A stretch of 8,628 nt of DNA, taken from contig PCWO01000046.1 in NCBI GenBank assembly GCA_002796205.1, positions 5,306 to 13,933 on the forward strand, in the 5' to 3' direction. This DNA is from Candidatus Liptonbacteria bacterium CG11_big_fil_rev_8_21_14_0_20_35_14 (GTDB lineage Bacteria > Patescibacteriota > Minisyncoccia > UBA6257 > XYB1-36-10). The position numbers and the translations under genes are program-made. Below are positions 5,890 to 8,628 of the stretch, piece after piece (position 1 is the first letter of the stretch; each line of letters begins with the position of its first letter). Under the pieces are notes generated by a model that was not told the DNA's origin, did no database searches, and saw only the letters and a list, made by a program, of their open reading frames with translations.

Positions 5890-5918
5890 ATTTTATAACT
5901 TTATTATTTATATGTCAA
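5890..5918 (-). promoter_or_regulatory. Promoter of the small membrane protein operon
   Basis: Minus-strand perfect TTGACA (5918-5913), a 17-nt spacer and TAAAAT (5895-5890). The expected start is near 5883, leaving a leader of about 24 nt that contains the Shine-Dalgarno of the 35-aa gene. One of the two promoters in the window with a perfect TTGACA -35 box, the other being that of rplJL. Confidence 0.72.
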
Positions 5919-5939
5919 TACAGCGTGGTATATATATGA

Positions 5940-5968
5940 TTGATTTATATACCAAAATTTAGTATTAT
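5940..5968 (+). promoter_or_regulatory. tRNA-Gln promoter
   Basis: TTGATT (5940-5945), a 17-nt spacer and TATTAT (5963-5968). The expected start is near 5975, just ahead of the tRNA 5' end at 5980. It is divergent from the small membrane operon promoter; the -35 boxes are about 20 nt apart, so the two could influence each other. Confidence 0.6.
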
Positions 5969-5979
5969 GTTTATGATTT

Positions 5980-6053
5980 TGCCCGGTCGTCTAATGGTAG
6001 GACACATGGTTTTGGTCCATGGTATCGGGGTTCGAATCCCTGCTGGGCAGCCA
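5980..6053 (+). tRNA. tRNA-Gln (anticodon UUG)
   Basis: Decodes CAA (and CAG by wobble). The full cloverleaf folds. The acceptor is 5980-5986 with 6043-6049, including the weak U1-A72 pair typical of bacterial tRNA-Gln and one G-U. The D arm follows from 5989 with GG in the loop. The anticodon stem CATGG/CCATG (6005-6009 with 6017-6021) encloses loop TTTTGGT with anticodon TTG at 6012-6014. The T arm is 6026-6042 with TTCGAAT. Discriminator G at 6050, then an encoded CCA at 6051-6053. The variable loop is short (4 nt). No terminator hairpin follows before the yceI-type gene. Confidence 0.95.
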
Positions 6054-6061
6054 AAAAAGTT

Positions 6062-6089
6062 TTGATAAAATTCTGATTTTTGCTATCAT
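6062..6089 (+). promoter_or_regulatory. Promoter of the YceI-domain gene
   Basis: TTGATA (6062-6067), a 16-nt spacer and extended -10 TGCTATCAT (6081-6089). The -10 ends 9 nt before the ATG at 6099, and no Shine-Dalgarno is present, so the mRNA is probably leaderless or has a 2-3 nt leader. The overlapping TATAAT at 6089-6094 is too close to the ATG to be the main -10. Confidence 0.55.
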
Positions 6090-6098
6090 ATAATCTAT

Positions 6099-6767
6099 AT
6101 GAAAAAAATAAGCATTATTATATTGGTTTTAGCTATTATTATAGGCGGAGCATATTATTATTTAACAAAGCCGGTAGCCTCGCCTAGCGAGCCCAAGGAG
6201 ATAAATTATGAATCGGCAGATGGAATGATAACCTACGCTATTTCTCCTGAAGAGTCGGAGGCGAGTTTTGCCATAGATGAAATTTTAAATGGTAAAGATT
6301 TTACGGCGGTTGGAATAACAAAAGATATTAAAGGTAGTATTTTGGTTAATTTAGCCGACATATCAAAAATACAGGTTAAAGATGTGTCTGTTAACGCTAG
6401 AACATTAAAAACAGATAGCAAAAATAGAGACGGGGCTATAGCTCGCTTGATATTAAAATCCGAGGATGCCCAAAATGAATTTATAACCTTTGTACCAAAA
6501 TCTATTACCGGACTACCAGAGGCCGTGGTTTTTGAGTCAGAGGTATCTTTTAGTATTACAGGAGATTTAACTGTTTCCGGAGTAACAAAAGAGGTTACTT
6601 TTAGCGGAAAGATTAAAGAGCTAAATGCAGAAAAATTAGTCGCCGAGGCGGAGACTATTGTAAAAAGATCTGATTTTAATTTAGTGGTACCCGATTTGGC
6701 TTTCTTAGCCTCGGTTGATGATGAGGTTAAATTAAAGCTTTCTATAACAGCTAAGCCTGTTAACTAA
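6099..6767 (+). CDS. Membrane-anchored YceI-domain protein
   Basis: A 222-aa protein with an N-terminal anchor or uncleaved signal (lysines at 2-3, hydrophobic 4-22), a short Pro/Ser linker, and a YceI-like lipocalin-type beta barrel from about 44 to 220. Visible family blocks: YAISPEESEASFAIDEIL (46-63), VGITKDIKGSI (71-81), the TDSKNRD turn (105-111), GDLTVSGVTKEVTF (155-168), KRSDFNL (189-195) and DEVKLKLSITA (208-218). YceI-family barrels are known to bind polyisoprenoid or other hydrophobic ligands, usually outside the cytoplasm; the ligand here is unknown. It follows tRNA-Gln by 45 nt, with its own likely promoter, and precedes the PMM-like gene by 6 nt, so those two genes are probably one transcript. 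The fold call is secure, the role is not. Confidence 0.92.
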   Translation: MKKISIIILVLAIIIGGAYYYLTKPVASPSEPKEINYESADGMITYAISPEESEASFAIDEILNGKDFTAVGITKDIKGSILVNLADISKIQVKDVSVNARTLKTDSKNRDGAIARLILKSEDAQNEFITFVPKSITGLPEAVVFESEVSFSITGDLTVSGVTKEVTFSGKIKELNAEKLVAEAETIVKRSDFNLVVPDLAFLASVDDEVKLKLSITAKPVN

Positions 6768-6773
6768 AATTAT

Positions 6774-7507
6774 ATGCATAACTTAATTGTTTTTGATTTA
6801 GATGGCACTCTGACAGAGAGTAAACAAATAATTGACTTTGAAATGGCGGAATTATTTTGTTCTCTAATTAAAGAAAAAAAATAGCCGTTATTTCGGGTGC
6901 CTCTTTTACACAATTTAAAAAACAATTAATTAATCCACTGGATTGCTCTAATTTATCTTCATTGTATATATTTCCTACCAACGGAAGTGCTATGTATAGG
7001 CACGACATGAATATGTGGAATATGGTTTATGAGGACTTTCTTTCGGATTCTGAAAAAGAAAAAATAATTAGTGTTTTAAAAGAAGCTATTAAAGATTTTG
7101 AGGTTGAGGAAAAATTTGGGAAAATGATTGAGAACAGAGAAAGTCAAATAACTATATCTATGCTTGGGCAGGAGGCTCCAATTGATAAGAAAAAAGAATG
7201 GGATAGAGATAAAGATAAAAGGCAAAAAATTATTAATAAAATAAAAGACCAGTTATCTGATTTTGAAATTCATATAGCCGGCACAACCTCTATTGATATA
7301 ACAAAAAAAGGCATAGATAAGGCTTATGGAATAAATAAAATGGTTAAATATTTAGAGATTCCCCTAACAGAAATACTGTTTATAGGAGATGCGTTAAATA
7401 ATGGCAACGATAGCCCGGTTAAGTCTTTAGGAGTTAGTTATAAAGAGGTAAAGAGTGTTGATGACACTAAAAATATAATAAAAAATTTATTAAATAAAAG
7501 AAAATAA
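6774..7507 (+). CDS. HAD-IIB phosphatase, eukaryotic phosphomannomutase-like, frame interrupted
   Basis: Two adjacent frames together encode one HAD-superfamily protein resembling eukaryotic-type phosphomannomutase. The first frame starts at ATG 6774 and carries the nucleophile motif FDLDGTLT (7-14, Asp8 and Asp10), then stops at TAG 6882-6884. The second frame, joined by backing up one base in the A8 run at 6874-6881, continues with IAVISGASFTQF (motif II, Ser41), the cap region with ENRESQITIS, a conserved-type Lys near residue 183 (GIDKAYG) and motif IV FIGDALNNGND (Asp206, Asp213). The joined product would be 244 aa, close to the family length. The second part alone lacks the nucleophile and would be inactive. 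Sequence after the break is well preserved, so the break is recent, a sequencing error, or bypassed by slippage. It begins 6 nt after the YceI gene. Substrate is not established. Confidence 0.85.
6874..6881 (+). other. A8 homopolymer at the frame break
   Basis: Eight A immediately before the TAG stop of the first frame (GAA AAA AAA TAG). A -1 shift on A-AAA-AAA, or one extra A in DNA or RNA, joins the HAD motif I part to the motif II-IV part. I see no strong downstream stem-loop and no upstream Shine-Dalgarno-like stimulator. Confidence 0.8.
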
Positions 7508-7549
7508 AAAAAATAAACGCCTGCTTTCAAGCAAGGGCGTTTATTTTTT
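7507..7549. terminator. Bidirectional terminator between HAD gene and rplL
   Basis: A long hairpin: AATAAACGCC (7512-7521) pairs with GGCGTTTATT (7536-7545), extended by further A-T pairs, with an inner TGCTT/AAGCA stem (7522-7526 with 7529-7533) and a 2-nt bulge at 7534-7535. U tracts follow on both strands, fitting the convergent arrangement of the plus-strand HAD gene and minus-strand rplL. Confidence 0.88.
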
Positions 7550-7563
7550 AATATAATAAATTA

Positions 7564-7965
7564 TTATTTCATTTCGACGATAGCGCCGGCTTCTTGTAGT
7601 TTTTTAACTAAACCTTCAGCCTCTTCTTTTTTAATTCCTTCTTTTATAACTTTAGGAGCCTGGTCTACCATATCTTTAGCCTCTTTAAGACCTAAACCGG
7701 TAACTTCACGAACCACTTTAATAACATTAATTTTTTGATCACCGGCGGCTTTTAATTCAACATCGTAGGCATCTTTTTCTTCAGATGCAACTTCTCCGCT
7801 TATAGCACCGGAGGCAGCTACAGCCGAGGCTGAAACGCCAAATTTTTCTTCAAGAGTTTTAACTAAATCAGCTAACTCAACAACAGAAAGATTGGCAATT
7901 TTTTCTATTATATCCTTAAATTTAGGGTTAATAGAGACTTCTTTTTTTACTTCTTCTTCACTCAT
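7564..7965 (-). CDS. rplL: Ribosomal protein bL12 (L7/L12)
   Basis: Stalk protein of the large subunit that recruits translational GTPases; usually present as two or three dimers on L10. The 133-aa product has an N-terminal dimerisation helix pair (about 17-46, KDIIEKIANLSVVELADLVK), an Ala/Ser/Gly-rich hinge (about 46-62) and the C-terminal factor-binding domain (about 66-133, INVIKVVREVTGLGLKEAK...GAIVEMK). An N-terminal extension of about 12 residues makes it slightly longer than the E. coli protein. Its ATG lies 8 nt after the rplJ stop and no Shine-Dalgarno is visible, so translation may be coupled to rplJ. The bidirectional terminator follows within 20 nt. Highly secure. Confidence 0.98.
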   Translation of the reverse strand: MSEEEVKKEVSINPKFKDIIEKIANLSVVELADLVKTLEEKFGVSASAVAASGAISGEVASEEKDAYDVELKAAGDQKINVIKVVREVTGLGLKEAKDMVDQAPKVIKEGIKKEEAEGLVKKLQEAGAIVEMK

Positions 7966-7973
7966 AGTTTTAT

Positions 7974-8471
7974 TTATTTTACTTCTAATGTTTTAGCACG
8001 TTCCTTAAGAGCAATCATAAACATCTTAATTGGAGAGGCTACCATACCAACCAGTTGTCCGATAAGAACATCTCTACTTGGTAAGGTAGCTATACGATTA
8101 ATAGTCTCTAGGTTAATAACAGATTTATTAGTGGCGTCATAACCTTCTAAAATTTTAAATGTTTTGTTATTTTTACTAAATTTATAAACCGGACTAGCTA
8201 CTTCTGATAATTCACCATCGGTAGTTATAATTCCAAGCTGACCTTCATAATTTTCTGGATTCACATTAATCCCCTCTTTTTCAAAAGCTATACGAAGTAA
8301 TCTTTTTCGAGCCACTTTAAACTTAGCATTAAAACCAAGCATTTCTTTTCTTAAAAAATTAATATTCTCCGAAGAAACTCCGCTATAATCTGTAAATAAA
8401 ATCGTATTAGATTTTTTTATGCGATCTATATGTTCGTTTAACTCTTGGGCTTTTTGTTGTTTATTCTTCAT
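7974..8471 (-). CDS. rplJ: Ribosomal protein uL10
   Basis: Binds 23S rRNA at the base of the stalk and carries bL12 dimers on its C-terminal helix. The 165-aa protein shows the family N-terminus (TILFTDYSGVSSENINFLRK, 23-42), FKVARKRLLRIAF (51-63), and LPSRDVLIGQLVGMVASPIK (129-148), followed by a C-terminal helix of about 17 residues. Length is normal. The start ATG has an AGG at 8479-8477 with about 5-nt spacing. The leader ahead of it folds like the L10 autoregulatory RNA and includes a terminator-like hairpin, so expression of rplJL is probably set by free L10-L12 complex. Highly secure. Confidence 0.98.
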   Translation of the reverse strand: MKNKQQKAQELNEHIDRIKKSNTILFTDYSGVSSENINFLRKEMLGFNAKFKVARKRLLRIAFEKEGINVNPENYEGQLGIITTDGELSEVASPVYKFSKNNKTFKILEGYDATNKSVINLETINRIATLPSRDVLIGQLVGMVASPIKMFMIALKERAKTLEVK

Positions 8472-8493
8472 TTTTACCTATACGGTATAATAT

Positions 8494-8515
8494 AAAAACG
8501 ACCTTTTTGTGGTCG
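8494..8515 (-). terminator. Attenuator hairpin in the rplJL leader
   Basis: On the minus strand CGACC (8515-8511) pairs with GGTCG (8503-8499) around a 7-nt loop, followed by five U (8498-8494); one more G-U pair can extend the stem. It lies between the L10-binding leader and the rplJ Shine-Dalgarno, where an attenuator belongs. It abuts, and by a base or two overlaps, the 3' arm of the leader's closing stem. Confidence 0.65.
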
Positions 8516-8583
8516 CAGACTAATAAAGATTGGCTTGAAAAGCCTTGTCCTCGGTAGGTCTTATATGTACGCCTACTGTCTGC
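8515..8583 (-). promoter_or_regulatory. L10 leader (ribosomal protein autoregulatory RNA)
   Basis: Minus-strand RNA element ahead of rplJL. The closing stem GCAGAC (8583-8578) pairs with GTCTGC (8520-8515). Inside are stem GTAGG (8576-8572) with CCTAC (8558-8554) and hairpin GGCTT/AAGCC (8544-8540 with 8536-8532). The CCTACCGAGGAC stretch (8558-8547) matches the CCTGCCGAGG-type core I know from L10 leaders. In the known family the L10-L12 complex binds this RNA and lowers rplJL expression, in Bacillus by attenuation. The attenuator just downstream suggests the same mode here. Confidence 0.75.
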
Positions 8584-8596
8584 AGATTACTTATAT

Positions 8597-8625
8597 ATAT
8601 TATTCTATATTTAATTTTTTGTCAA
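8597..8625 (-). promoter_or_regulatory. rplJL promoter
   Basis: Minus-strand perfect TTGACA (8625-8620), a 17-nt spacer and TAATAT (8602-8597). The expected start is near 8590, immediately before the L10 leader stem. Other AT-rich hexamers nearby could also serve as -10. Confidence 0.65.
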
Positions 8626-8628
8626 ATA

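Noticed and set aside
5980..6053. tRNA beginning at 5981 with GCCC paired to GGGC
   Set aside because: That register leaves an extra base before CCA. Starting at U5980 gives U1-A72, discriminator G and encoded CCA, the normal tRNA-Gln layout.
6233..6421. Minus-strand open frame of 62 codons inside the YceI gene
   Set aside because: Antisense to a clear YceI domain, no Shine-Dalgarno, no family match.
6962..7507. TTG at 6962 as the true start of a separate 181-aa gene
   Set aside because: Family-matching sequence (VISGASFTQF) continues upstream of it in the same frame to the A8 run, and the DxDGT motif sits just before in the other frame, so this is the second half of one broken gene.
8479..8489. 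TATAC-G-GTATA palindrome before rplJ as an operator
   Set aside because: Short and AT-rich, and it overlaps the first base of the AGG Shine-Dalgarno region; may affect local RNA folding but there is no evidence for a protein binding site.

Overview
The window is strongly AT-rich, with short intergenic gaps and compact genes. This style, together with a divergent Obg and a set of small membrane proteins, suggests a reduced-genome bacterium of the Candidate Phyla Radiation (Patescibacteria), probably a Parcubacteria-like lineage. That placement is an inference from gene content and composition, not from a phylogenetic marker. All recognised reading frames fit the standard code, with nearly all stops TAA and one TAG.

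Layout from left to right. (1) def and fmt on the plus strand overlap and form the N-formylmethionine pair (about 15-1368). (2) A membrane-anchored MsrA-MsrB fusion lies on the plus strand (1451-2566). It converges with and overlaps by 4 nt an exported protein of unknown function on the minus strand (2563-3138). (3) A minus-strand block reads msrB (cytosolic zinc type), obg, dsbB and a 93-aa membrane protein with a basic tail, and ends at a 16-bp hairpin at 3161-3198. (4) A separate minus-strand mini-operon encodes two tiny membrane proteins: a 35-aa protein at 5752-5859 and a 71-aa GTG-start protein at 5535-5750. It has its own consensus-like promoter, two Shine-Dalgarno sites and a terminator. 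(5) On the plus strand follow tRNA-Gln(UUG), an anchored YceI-domain protein, and a eukaryotic-PMM-like HAD phosphatase whose frame is broken by one base at an A8 run. A bidirectional terminator separates these from (6) rplJ-rplL on the minus strand, preceded by a recognisable L10 leader with an attenuator hairpin and a promoter at the right edge.

How the genes fit together: def/fmt, obg, tRNA-Gln and rplJL are translation and ribosome-assembly housekeeping. MsrAB, MsrB, DsbB and the exported GCGxGC protein form a redox theme: methionine repair on both sides of the membrane plus oxidation of extracytoplasmic thiols. No DsbA, thioredoxin or CcdA partner is visible here.

No gene-free stretch exceeds 300 bases. 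The longest are the L10 leader/promoter region (8472-8628) and the divergent promoter region 5860-5979. I see no CRISPR array, insertion sequence, phage gene or defence cassette. The most interesting items are the two-gene small membrane operon, the A8 frame break in the PMM-like gene, a strand-specific terminator stranded antisense between fmt and msrAB, and recurrent -10 boxes placed so close to ATG that several mRNAs look leaderless.
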